Assembly: GCF_914767665.1 (NCBI RefSeq)
Contig: NC_059504.1
Location: 4,900,501-4,964,500, forward strand
DNA length: 64,000 nt
Source: Harmonia axyridis
Lineage: Eukaryota > Arthropoda > Insecta > Coleoptera > Coccinellidae
Reading direction: 5' to 3'
This document shows, one piece after another, positions 1-9,308 of the stretch (positions within the stretch are counted from its first letter, which is position 1; each line of letters begins with the position of its first letter). Both the position numbers and the translations under genes were made by a program. The notes under the pieces were generated by a model, which was not told the origin of the DNA, made no database searches, and worked only from the letters and a program-made list of their open reading frames with translations.

Positions 1-2118
1 TGCAGGAATCATTATTCTATATGTAGTGGACTTGGATAAGCTGTTAGAACTATCGATGTATACTCTATTTGGTGTATATATTCGAAAACGTTTCTTTACA
101 ATGCCTATTCGAAATTATAGCTCTCTATATAATGTGAACGCTTGAATTTAGAGCTGTGATGCAATGATCAAATTTCCTTTGCAGTGTTTTCTTAAATAGT
201 AGAGATATTCCATGAGGTACTAGGTGAAAGAAAAAGCTCTATTGGAATTTTCAATGTTTCTCATTAACACTCTTGTACCGACCTTCGAATAAAGATCAGT
301 ACATTTAACGAACAAACCGGTGTTATACTTACAGTTTCCTGTCATCTACTTGCAACCACATCGTTTACGTTTTATACTATTCTCATGAAAACTTTCGATC
401 GGAAATCGACTTCTATGTTCTACATCAACGACCGCTGGGTATTCCTCGCACCGCTTCTAGCAAAGGTTTTTGATTTCTTCCGGATCGATCTGTGTCAAAG
501 ACGCAATTAAATTATTTCAATCGAAGACCGATTTGAAAAACGTCCAGTTTCGAACGAAATTTTATTGGTGCAAACATGCTTTGCAATGAAATGCGCGATT
601 GGAACGAGGTCTATTCATTTTTGATGGCCTGAAGAAGGTAGAAAATCATTCATTTACGAAAGAGAAATTGATTGACAGTTATTCTAATTGATTGAATTTC
701 TAGTAAAAAAAGTAGTAAGAATGTTTTTTGTTCGTAAGAAAAATCGGAAAAATCTTTTTCCAATTATTGTTGATTCGGCTCTAGTCGTTTGATTTCAATA
801 ATCATGCTTTGGCATTGAAGAGAGTTTTTCGAACAATATAATTTTCAATTGTGTGCAATGTAAATGATATAAGCTCAGTAGCTCCAAAATGCTAATAAAT
901 AATGTAGTTTGAAGGCAAAATTGGAATGATTAAATCAACAAAAAAGTACATGAATAAACTAAAGAAATAAGGAAAATTAGAGGAAAAGTTGTTAGACCTA
1001 AAGGGGTTTGATGATGTAAGTAGCTTTTATACGTTTATCTCTCTCGAATTTAAATTTTGTGTTGGTTATTGCTCTTTTCTAAGATGACGATATTTTGTGG
1101 TAGATTATCGAATTGAATCTGATATCAAGGTAAGATAAGAAGTCATGGAATGAATTCAACACGGGAAATCGAATTGTTGTTACATATAACAAGAAAAATA
1201 AATCAATCGTAGATATTCAGGGATAGAAATTTATTTCGAAACATCCGACCAAACTAGAAGCTAAACTAACACAAGAAAAATTCATCTATTCAAATAAAAT
1301 ACGGTCCTGATGAATACTTCGGATCTTTTATGGAATGGCGACTTCATAATTCAATCAATATGAATAGCAAACCCCTCGAGGTTATGTAACCTCATTTTGA
1401 AGTGAGCCATCTAGTTTAGAACAACCTTAATTGAATTAAAAATTTACGTTTGATGTGCTCTGATAAGTTTGGGCTTGAATATTATATTCAGTATAATGGA
1501 ATTCTCAAGATATCTATAAGTATATAAAAAATTTAATTGACTCCGCAGAGTTGTAAACAGATTTCAAGTATGTACCCGTTCCCCTATTCTGTCTGTATTC
1601 AAAAAGGGTCATTTCATGTTTTAATAACTGGTCAAGTGTTGATCGTACTCGTGCTGGTACAGTCATAAAAGAAGCATTTGATTCTGGAACCCACGCAGTA
1701 CGAATACTATGATTCTATTCTTCTTCTAAATTTAAAGGCAATGGTTCATGTCTCGTTGCTAGATTGCTTGGGAAATGGTCTTCGGTTTGGGATTGTGTTT
1801 TGTCTTCTAAAGACGTCTCTATTTGCAGCCTGTCAGTTAAACTTTAATGCTATTTCGTAATGTTGATTTGCTATGAAGTACAAATGTATCTTCTTGGCCA
1901 TTTGTAGACATTGACAGTTATCCCAGAAATTCCAGATATTTGCCTGGGTTTTTCTAATACGTTTCCATACTTGTCATTAATAAACGGCGCTCTTTATCCT
2001 AGAAAAAAAGCTTTAACCATTTCTTATATAATAATCCCGCATTTGCGAGATTGGATTCCCTACTCTGAGACACAAAATGATAAAATTCGAATGGCTGTTA
2101 GAACCGTCTGAAAAATTA
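1..2118. other. AT-rich intergenic or intronic DNA, no gene seen
   Basis: I see no exon-like open frame, RNA gene or recognisable transposon end here. The short open frames near 1678-1860 and 1911-2111 have AT-biased, low-information translations and look accidental. A small perfect palindrome around 1378-1393 (gaggttatgtaacctc) is the only structure noted. Confidence 0.5.
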
Positions 2119-2326
2119 GATTTATTTCACGGCATTCAGACAATTTTTCAATTCTGGAGAAAGTATTATGTTCTTTTCAACAATTTCAAGAATCTTTAGC
2201 TTCCTCGATGGCTCAGTGGTTAGAGCGTCGGACTAGTTATTCGGAGGTTGCGGGTTCGAGTCCCGCCCGAGGGGGTAATTTTTTTTCCAGAATTGAAAAA
2301 TTGTCTGAATCCCGTAAAATTTATCT
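2119..2326. repeat. Inverted repeat enclosing a tRNA-like gene
   Basis: The left arm 2134-2158 (attcagacaatttttcaatt...) is a perfect 25-nt reverse complement of 2286-2310. Weaker pairing continues outward on both sides (2119-2133 with 2311-2326). The 127-bp space between the perfect arms holds the tRNA-like gene at 2202-2274. Either a tRNA sits in a small foldback element, or a tRNA-derived mobile unit carries inverted ends. Confidence 0.75.
2202..2274 (+). tRNA. tRNA-like gene, anticodon AGT (Thr by rule), unusual
   Basis: The cloverleaf folds: acceptor TCCTCGA with CCGAGGG (one mismatch), D-stem GCTC/GAGC, anticodon stem TCGGA/TTCGG with two G-T pairs, and T-arm GCGGG-TTCGAGT-CCCGC. The loop CTAGTTA puts AGT at 2235-2237. 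Internal A box (tggctcagtgg) and B box (ggttcgagtcc) are intact, and a run of eight T at 2279-2286 could serve as a Pol III terminator. The T at position 37 and the acceptor mismatch are atypical, so this may be a tRNA-derived repeat or pseudogene rather than a functional tRNA-Thr. Confidence 0.6.
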
Positions 2327-2339
2327 GGTATATTATCAC

Positions 2340-2810
2340 ACAGACGTTAAAAGATTATTCATATCTGAAAAATTTTCGCAAATATCGAACCCAAATGGAA
2401 CGCTACGATTTCGCGGATTGGCGAAAGTCTTCTTCGGCACAAACACCTGTAGCAACAGAACGGAAGAAGTCCGTAGTCGAAAATATGCGGTCATCGTTCC
2501 GCAAGAATCAGGTTACTGAGGGCAAGGATGCATTTCGCATGTATAATTCAAGAAATACTTCCACTTGACTCTTTGGGTCTTCGATTTGTATTCCGTGTGC
2601 GCGCGGTGGCCCTGGCCGCGGGCGCGTTAACCAGCACGTTCGTTGACTCTTAACGGGTCCCGGCCGAATTTGATCGGCCACTTGCCTAGCTCAACGACAC
2701 CCGCGGCCGTTTAACCGAACGTGGAGCGAGCTTTAGTCCATTGGCGTCCGTCGGACACTTTGCGCTTTTGGTTTGTTATTTTGAATGATAAACATTCGGA
2801 ATCAAATCGA
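2340..2810. other. GC-rich island, no identified gene
   Basis: This stretch, above all 2590-2770, is far richer in G+C and CpG than its surroundings (for example gcgcgcggtggccctggccgcg). Two overlapping open frames at 2208-2568 run through the tRNA-like gene and do not look like a known protein. It could be an unmethylated promoter or first-exon region, or foreign repeat DNA. I see no conserved domain. Confidence 0.35.
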
Positions 2811-2819
2811 GAGAAAGAA

Positions 2820-3400
2820 TTTAACATTTTCCTGAAATTTTCAAAGTTCGGATTGTTTGGAATGTATGAAATTCAAAAATCGAATGGAAAAAATCCGTCC
2901 GTCGGATGTCCAGAATTTTTCTCCGGAATTAAGTTTTTTGCTTGAAATTTTGTACAAAATAGTTATTTATAATACAAGTGCAGAAGGCATTGATATTCTT
3001 CCACGAGTTCAAAATTCAAAAACGAGCCACGAAGTGGCGAGTTTTGGAATGAACGAGTGGTAGAATGAGCCTTCTGTACGAGTATTATACATTATTTTCT
3101 CTTAATTCATTGCATTTTTATTGAAATTAATGAAATATTTCCATAAATATCATTTAGTGATTTTTGCATTGAAAAATGTTGGTTGGCAGAACTGATTTCT
3201 TTAAGGCAAATTGATGAATTGACAGATAAAGCCGTGGCGGAAAGTTCAGAGTACCAACATAAAAAAAATTTAACACCTTCCTGAAATTTACAGTTTGGAA
3301 TGTAAAAAATTCAAAAATTCAATGGAAAAATCTGACGTCCTGAGTTTTTCTCGGGAATTACAGAAGCTTTCCGCTTGGAATTTGGTAAAAAAACTAATTG
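2820..3400 (+). repeat. Direct duplication with an inserted small MITE
   Basis: About 150 bp at 2820-2970 recur in diverged form at 3269-3400. Both contain ttcctgaaattt, a tttggaatgta stretch, aattcaaaaat and a cgga/cggg-aatta block in the same order. Between them lies a foldback element (2969-3089). The whole is probably a decayed repeat in two copies. Confidence 0.5.
2969..3089. mobile_element. Short foldback MITE of about 120 bp
   Basis: The left end (ataatacaagtgcagaaggc) and the reverse complement of the right end (ataatactcgtacagaaggc) match as imperfect terminal inverted repeats, and pairing continues toward the middle (cacgagttc / cactcgttc). A second inner hairpin, aaaacgagccac-gaa-gtggcgagtttt, lies at about 3019-3045. 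There is no coding capacity. Confidence 0.5.
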
Positions 3401-3758
3401 ATCTATTGCATTGATACCCTTAGCTCATGAATACTAGTCATATATTTTTGAAATAAGAAATCAAGGACACAACATTTGAATAAATCAATATACTGCACAG
3501 TTTTATGTGTAGTAAAAAGAAATCCATTATTTTTCCAATAAATGGATCAAGTTATCTGTATCGGGTTCCGCTAAATTGCATAAGAAAGATGAACTCTCGT
3601 ACTACAAAAATTTTCGTGACAGTTTTGTGATTAATTGACTCAGTTTAGTTCGAACGCGCGTCAAAGAAGTAAATAGGTTATATTTCACTGTTTTTCTTCG
3701 ATAAAGGCGAAAATTCAAGCCAGGTGGCTGAAAATGAAGTAATTAAGGTAAAATTATT

Positions 3759-4637
3759 CATGGTCCTGATGCTGTAACAGCCCATCACTCGCAATTATGG
3801 TTTTGTCGATTCCATTCCGGTAATTTCAATATCGAAGATGCACAACGCACTGAAAGGACAATTGTTGAAAATGTCGCAACAAGAATTGGCAGGATCATTG
3901 GGAGTGACGCAACAAGCCATTCCAAAACGCCTGAAAGTCATGGGAATGATTCAGAAACAAGGAAATTGGGTGCCGTACGAGTTGAAGCCGAGATATGTTG
4001 AACGGCGTTTGTTTGCTTGTGAACAGCTGCTTGCAAGGCAAATACGAAAGGGCTTTCTGCATCGCATTGTGACTGGAGACGAAAAATGGGTTCATTACGA
4101 TAATCCCAATCATGGGGATATCCCGGCCATGCTTCCACGTCGACGGCCAAACCGAATATTCACCGTTCCATGCTTAGTATTTGGTGGGACCAGCTCGGCG
4201 TAGTGTATTATGAGTTATTAAAACCGACTGAAAAAATCACAGACGCTCGTTATTGAACGCAATTAATGCGTTTGAGCCGAGAATTGAAACACAAACGGCC
4301 GCAATAGAACGAGAGACATGATGAAGTGATTTTACAGCATGACAATGCTCGAACCCATGTTGAGAAAATGGTCAAAACATTCATGGAAACGTTGAAATGG
4401 GAAGTCCAACCCCAGCCGCCGTATTCTCTAGACATTGCTCCCTTGGACTCTCACTTGTTTCGATCAATGACACACGGCCTGGCTGACCAGCACTTCCGGT
4501 CCTATGAAGGAGTAAAAAATTGGATCGATTCGTGCTTCGCTTAAAAAGATGACCAGTTTTTTCAACGCGGGAGTCGTACGCTACCCGAAAAATGGGAGAA
4601 AGTAATCGCCAACGATAGACAATACTTTGAATCATAA
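3759..4637 (+). pseudogene. mariner transposase pseudogene (cecropia-like, DD34D)
   Basis: Cut-and-paste transposase remnant. Broken frames read through the N-terminal helix-turn-helix region (RFHSGNFNIEDA, 3830 region), then in another frame FLHRIVTGDEKWVHYDN (first catalytic D, open frame 3838-4203), then HDNARTHVEKM and APLDSHLF (open frame 4326-4544). The last two aspartates are 34 residues apart, as in mariner. The C-terminal EKWEKVIANDRQYFES-stop is recognisable. Several frameshifts make it dead. A terminal-repeat-like stretch ggcggacgcaaagttgtacgcc lies at about 4686-4709; I found no matching 5' terminal repeat. The subfamily call rests on the FLHRIVTGDEKWVHYDN block. Confidence 0.85.
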
Positions 4638-4819
4638 TTGTATAACCAGTTTCTTACAATAAAGCTTGGAATTTCTGAAAAAAACGGCGGACGCAAAGTT
4701 GTACGCCTATGAAAAATTAAATTTTTCTCATCATCCAAAGAAGACCGAAACATGATTCGTCATTTTTGACTTTATCGGTAAAACGTCAAACATATTAGAT
4801 TATATAGTAATCTTAATAT

Positions 4820-5290
4820 TATGACATGGAATTCTTCAGGTATTTTATTTTTTTAAATCTACGCCGGCACGCCCCTGCGTGATGTTTTCCTCTCAAGTCA
4901 ATTCGGCTACCTCTTCTCATCCAATTCATCCATTCATGATGAGATGATTCATTTTTCCCGAAACCATCGAAGTGGGCCAGTCGTCTTATATATATATTCC
5001 GAAAGCAGGTTATCTTTCTCTCCGTGTGTGAGTCTACGTAGCAATTTTGTTCTCGATCGCTACGAGATTCCTCGAACACACTCTCGGATGTTGTTACATG
5101 ATGAATAAAACAATAGACAACAGTATACCGTCGAAAAAGAACGCCGCGGAGTATATCTTGGCCCAGCTCACCTCTTCATCTTCTTGGCGTTCAACATTCT
5201 TCAGCGGTCTCGATCGACTTCACCTGTCGAATATGGGTCATCGTCCGTTCCCAGCTATGAATACGATTAAAAACATTCCGTAACAACGGC
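4820..5290. other. GC-elevated stretch, possible promoter or exon, unidentified
   Basis: This region is less AT-rich than its neighbours, has a TATA-like run (cttatatatatattcc) near 4986, and holds an open frame at 5047-5283 (+) of 78 codons with no recognised domain. Promoter plus first exon is one reading, but nothing in the sequence proves it. Confidence 0.25.
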
Positions 5291-5746
5291 TGTTATGACT
5301 GGGCATTTGGTGCGCACAAGTGTTTCTCAGTTGACACCTACTCGAAAAACGGAAAATTTCAACAATTAAAAAAACTTTTTTGTATTTGTAGATCCCCAGG
5401 TTTTTTTTATTAATCTCTCATAATTTTTTTTAAATACTGCAAATATACGGGATTGTTCAATAGTTTTGTCGTTCGATGAAAGAGGGCGTTGCTACTTGTC
5501 TAATTTTTTTGTTATAATAATAATAATGTAGTTTATTGTAATAAACATTAATCTCAGAAGCTTTAGAGTCTGTACGCGATATGTTATGTTGGTATACTGT
5601 TCATATGATCGTGTGTGAAGTTTTATTTCAATCTGCCAATTCATTTTTTGTTTACAAATCATCAGGTATCGCCGTGCCATAGAATTTTTTTACAATGGGA
5701 AAAATAAAGTTTTCTTCAATTAGTGATTGAATTTTCATTTTTGGAA

Positions 5747-5981
5747 GGTTTGAAGGCGAAGGAAATTTATGAACGAACGTTGAAAGTGTAAAAGGACCCT
5801 TCGCCTTCAGTTATTACAGTAAAAAGATGGGTTGCTGATTTAATTGTGTGATTGGACAATCCTTGAACACGATTCACGTCATGGACATCCAAAAATAGCA
5901 ACAACACCAGAAATCGTAGAAAAAATACATGATATCGTATTTAAAAATCGTCTAGTGAACGAAAGAGATCTAGTAGAAGCC
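5747..5981 (+). pseudogene. mariner transposase N-terminal fragment
   Basis: Translated pieces read EIYERTLKV, then a KKWVADF-like block, then HDSRHGHPKIATTPEIVEKIHDI and NERDLVEA. This is the N-terminal DNA-binding region of a mariner transposase. It has frameshifts and no catalytic domain. It is cut at 5981 by a MITE whose other end is at 7235; the host motif gtagaagcc is repeated on both sides. Confidence 0.7.
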
Positions 5982-7235
5982 TCAGAGTAACAAACATAGA
6001 TAGAGGGAGCATATGTTATTTCAGTAAGCAAATTTTGTCCCCAACATGAACGATTAAATTTGACATGGAGCGCGCGGAAATGAAAACATATCAGTGATAC
6101 GATATTTCACTCAATTCGCGAGTTTCTCCACAAAGAACGCACTTCTTATGTCCCATAGTGAATCAACGTTTCATATTAACTCAAAATATACAGGGTGGCC
6201 ATTTGAAAACGAAACAGACGAGATTACAGACGAAATAAAGTTTTTCGATAGAAATGCTCGGACAGGTCGATTTCTGTTTCGAGGGGGACAACTTAAGATG
6301 TAGCTTACGGACGCATAGCGTTTCAACCCTTGCTGATACAACCCCCACCCCCAATTTTTGAATAGGGAAGATGGGGTGAGTGATACCTCAATTTAAAGGT
6401 ATTTTTATACTGATTTCAGCACAGTAATTGTGTTTTTATTTTATGCATTAGTTCTCGAAATATTCATGCGCTAGTTAGTTAGGAAGGAAGCCACAGTCAT
6501 GGTTGTTTTGAAGCTCAAAATTTTTCACAAAACACTACAAGTGCCATGAAAACACTACTTCATTTTCAAATACTTAGTTAAGAATATTTCGAGAACTAAT
6601 GCATAAAATGAAAAAACAATTACTGTGCTGAAATCAGTATAAAAATACCTTTCAAATGAGGTATCACTCACCCCATCTTCCCTATTCAAAATTTGGGGGT
6701 GAGGATTGTAGTAGCAAGGGTTGAAGCGCTATGCGTCCGTAACCTACATCTTAAGTTGTCCCCCTCGAAACAGAAATCGACCTGTCCGAGCATTTCTATC
6801 GAAAAACTTTATTTCGTCTGTAATCTCGTCTGTTTCGTTTTCAAATGGCCACCCTGTATTGAAATAAATACCTAAATATATCAGAAATTCAGAAAACAAA
6901 CTTCAAGCGCGCCAAACGACGTGAAACAACCGATGACACTAGGAGAGCAAAAGTTGCCAAACCTTGAATTTCAGCAGGTAGATACAGAAAATAATAAATT
7001 GCTACTTATTATAAATTCGACAATTAGAAAAATATCGGATTCGAAATATTCTAATTCGCATATTTAATCGTGAATCGCTCAAATAAATATATTTCAATCA
7101 ATATAAAATACATTCATAATGACATAGTAAAATTGTTGATTTGAAAATATATCACAATCCGACAACGTAATCTAACTATGTTGGGGACATGTAAAAATTG
7201 CTTATACTCTCTCTATCTATGTTTATTACTCTGTG
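5982..7235 (+). mobile_element. CAGAGTAATAAA-end MITE, copy A (carries a nested MITE)
   Basis: The left end tcagagtaacaaacatagatagagg and right end cctctatctatgtttattactctg (with one g/t change) are inverted repeats. The 9-bp flank gtagaagcc occurs exactly at 5973-5981 and 7236-7244, so it is a likely target-site duplication. Removing the nested element at 6191-6856 leaves about 590 bp, the size of the 45-kb copy. There is no transposase. Confidence 0.8.
6191..6856 (+). mobile_element. Foldback MITE FB-1, copy 1 (666 bp)
   Basis: Ends are cagggtggccatttgaaaac and its reverse complement. The inverted arms run for roughly 300 bp, so nearly the whole element is one hairpin. TA flanks both sides (6189-6190 and 6857-6858). 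The sister MITE at 45179-45180 shows the unoccupied site with a single TA. TA duplication suggests mobilisation by a Tc1/mariner-type transposase. The open frame 6693-6875 is an accident of the arm sequence. Confidence 0.9.
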
Positions 7236-8072
7236 GTAGAAGCCAATAATTTGACTGAAATGAGTGCCGCCGCATTCGCTAACAATGGAACAAATACACA
7301 TTCGTATGCGACGTTTTAGAGTTATAGATGATAACGTCTTAAATGGGATATTTTTCAATGCAGTTTTTCAGCCAAAAATTTGTCGAAAAGCATTCCTTTC
7401 TCAGTTTTTCAAAAATGTTTCAAAGATTAAATTTTTTTTATGGGACACCTTATAATAAATTTTTTTCATTAAGTTAATGTTTAACTAATTTTGTGTCTAT
7501 TGTATGATTCTAATTGAATCATGTTCAATAAGAAATTAATTATCATTTTAGAGATATATGGGAGAGTTGGTGTTTTACAAATGGAACACCCTATATATGA
7601 TTTAATTAAATTCATACAATGGGCATAAAATGAATTAAATTTCGAAATCCATGAAGAGTATTTATATATAAGATGTCCCATCAAAAAATTCGGTCGAAAA
7701 ACTCAATAGATTCGAAACGAATGGCATTTTTTAATGTAATTAAGATATTGAAATCATCATTATGCCAAAGAAAAAAAACAGAAATTCTTGTAGGAAATAT
7801 CTGCTACGCCCTCTTGTTATTTATGAAAAAATTATTTCCAGCAATTTTGCTAAATTGCATCAATCTTCCTAGCTCTTGATTATATCATCCCACATGATAC
7901 AAAAAAATCCGACAGGATTTTCTGTTTTCAGTTTTTTTCTGATAAATATAGAGAAACGAAACGAAATTAGGGAGAAATATGAATCCTTTGTATAGAATTC
8001 CCTTTTCAGCCACCAACGCACACTCGGATTAAACCATACAATACGACAAAAATCCAAAACCTCATGATATAA
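7236..8072. repeat. Mixed AT-rich repeat debris
   Basis: Transposon-terminus-like sequences occur at about 7440-7452 (tgggacaccttat), 7577-7595 (ggaacaccctatatat) and 7668-7681 (ataagatgtccca). The first and last are inverted with respect to each other, facing outward. No transposase reading frame is recognisable. Confidence 0.4.
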
Positions 8073-8351
8073 GAAATTCTATCATCTGAACCGAAACGAA
8101 GCAGAAAAAGAAGAAGAGATCAAATCAACCCACATAGAAATAAACCCTATTTCGCAACCTCGTGCAAAAAACCCCTAAGAATCCTGCGATTAGCAGATCC
8201 GGTCACCGAAAATCCGGATACGGCCGATTTGGAATCGTATTCATTTGTCCGATACCACTCCAAGGAATTTTTCATAAATCACGTCTCGAAGCGATTGGTA
8301 ATTCTAGAGGAGAAAGATGAGTATTGCGAAATAAATAATAACAATTATTGA
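8073..8351 (+). CDS. Candidate coding exon, unidentified
   Basis: An uninterrupted frame of 92 codons without an ATG start, so an exon rather than a complete ORF if real. The translation includes PYFATSCKKPLRILRLADP and SYSFVRYHSKEFFINHVSKR. It has balanced amino-acid use and higher GC than its surroundings. A GT donor candidate follows at 8298 (cgattg|gtaatt), so the coding part may end there. A possible acceptor is the cacatag at about 8140. I do not recognise the family. It could belong to Rab3GAP1 upstream sequence, another gene, or a domesticated or decayed element. Confidence 0.35.
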   Translation, partial: EILSSEPKRSRKRRRDQINPHRNKPYFATSCKKPLRILRLADPVTENPDTADLESYSFVRYHSKEFFINHVSKRLVILEEKDEYCEINNNNY

Positions 8352-8727
8352 CTAAGAGGGTAGAGCATTAGCTGTAGGTGAACGTTGATAGGTGTATCCG
8401 TTAAAGGTTGTGGACGTGTAGAATGAAGATGGCTCTTTATTTATTGTCTTTTTTTTTTTTTGAGTTGAAGTCGATGGTAACCTTGGGCCATCCCATGCTT
8501 GATGTTCTTAATAGTTTGAATTTCAATCTTCAGTGTGAGCAATCAATATTTCATTATTATTTTGTTGACCGTATCATACCTATTATTTCTGTATGGGATT
8601 TTTTTATTAAGAAGATTTGATTGTTGTATGAGTGAGATTCGTAATAAGTCAACATATTTAGTTGCTTCAAATTATTTTCTTTGATTCTGTGGCTGATCCG
8701 TTCATTCTGACACATCTTGAAGGACTA
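8352..8727. other. AT-rich, no gene seen
   Basis: This contains a T-run and a short low-complexity open frame (8408-8620) with no recognisable product. Confidence 0.4.
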
Positions 8728-9308
8728 GGGATTCATCAAGCCAAGTAGCTTGACATTTTAACCACCTACTTGACTTGAAAATCAAGCTCGTCAAAAATTA
8801 CATACTTGAGCTTGACTTGCCTTGATTTTAGATATTTATTGCTTGACTTGATATCAAGCTACTTGATATTACTTGATCTTGATAGACACGCGTCGTATGG
8901 CATATATTTCTGCAATCTCGTGCGCGCTTAGACTAAATTAGGGGATTCCTCGAGTGCCGAGAGACTGAAGCATTCGCCAGTGTGACTTTATTAGTAGTTT
9001 TCTCACATTTCTATGAAATCTATTGGTAGATTTTAGTAGTTTCAGAAATATCTTTCCAAACTTGGCCAAAATGGCCAAGGATTTTTCATCAACCCCAACA
9101 TCTTCAGCTCCTGTTGATAAACAATTTTCCAGAGCTGCTCTTACAGTTACAGAAACCCGCAATAGGTTAGGCGACAAATCTATGAGATGCCTCATGTGTC
9201 TTAAATCCTGGATGGAAAATTATGAAATCAAATAAAGCCTGGAGGTTTTTCAATATTAAGAAAATTTTCTATTAGTCAAGCCAAGTAGCTTGAAAATCAA
9301 GCCAAACC
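8728..9308 (+). mobile_element. hAT-type deletion derivative, copy 1
   Basis: The left end attcatcaagccaagtagct opens a block of repeated, partly palindromic motifs of the type caagtagcttga / tcaagctacttga (8731-8885). The right end repeats caagccaagtagcttg at 9277. Inside is the C-terminal part of a hAT transposase. The catalytic core is absent. A reverse-oriented copy with the same internal structure lies at 42650-43470. Confidence 0.75.
9023..9234 (+). pseudogene. hAT transposase C-terminal (dimerisation) fragment
   Basis: The frame reads NIFPNLAKMAKDFSSTPTSS then APVDKQFSRAALTVTETRNR and GDKSMRCLMCLKSW. This corresponds to the conserved hAT C-terminal dimerisation region: the 'P-x-L-x-x-x-A' block, 'S-x-P-x-E-x-x-F-S' (here APVDKQFS), and 'R-x-x-L'. 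Only about 70 residues remain of a protein normally several hundred long. The N-terminal zinc finger and RNase H core are missing. Confidence 0.75.

Noticed and set aside
2208..2568. Two open frames running through the tRNA-like gene and the following GC-rich region
   Set aside because: They overlap an RNA gene and an inverted repeat and give no recognisable protein.
6693..6875. 60-codon frame repeated at 48734-48937
   Set aside because: It lies in the arm of the FB-1 foldback element and recurs because the element does; not a gene.
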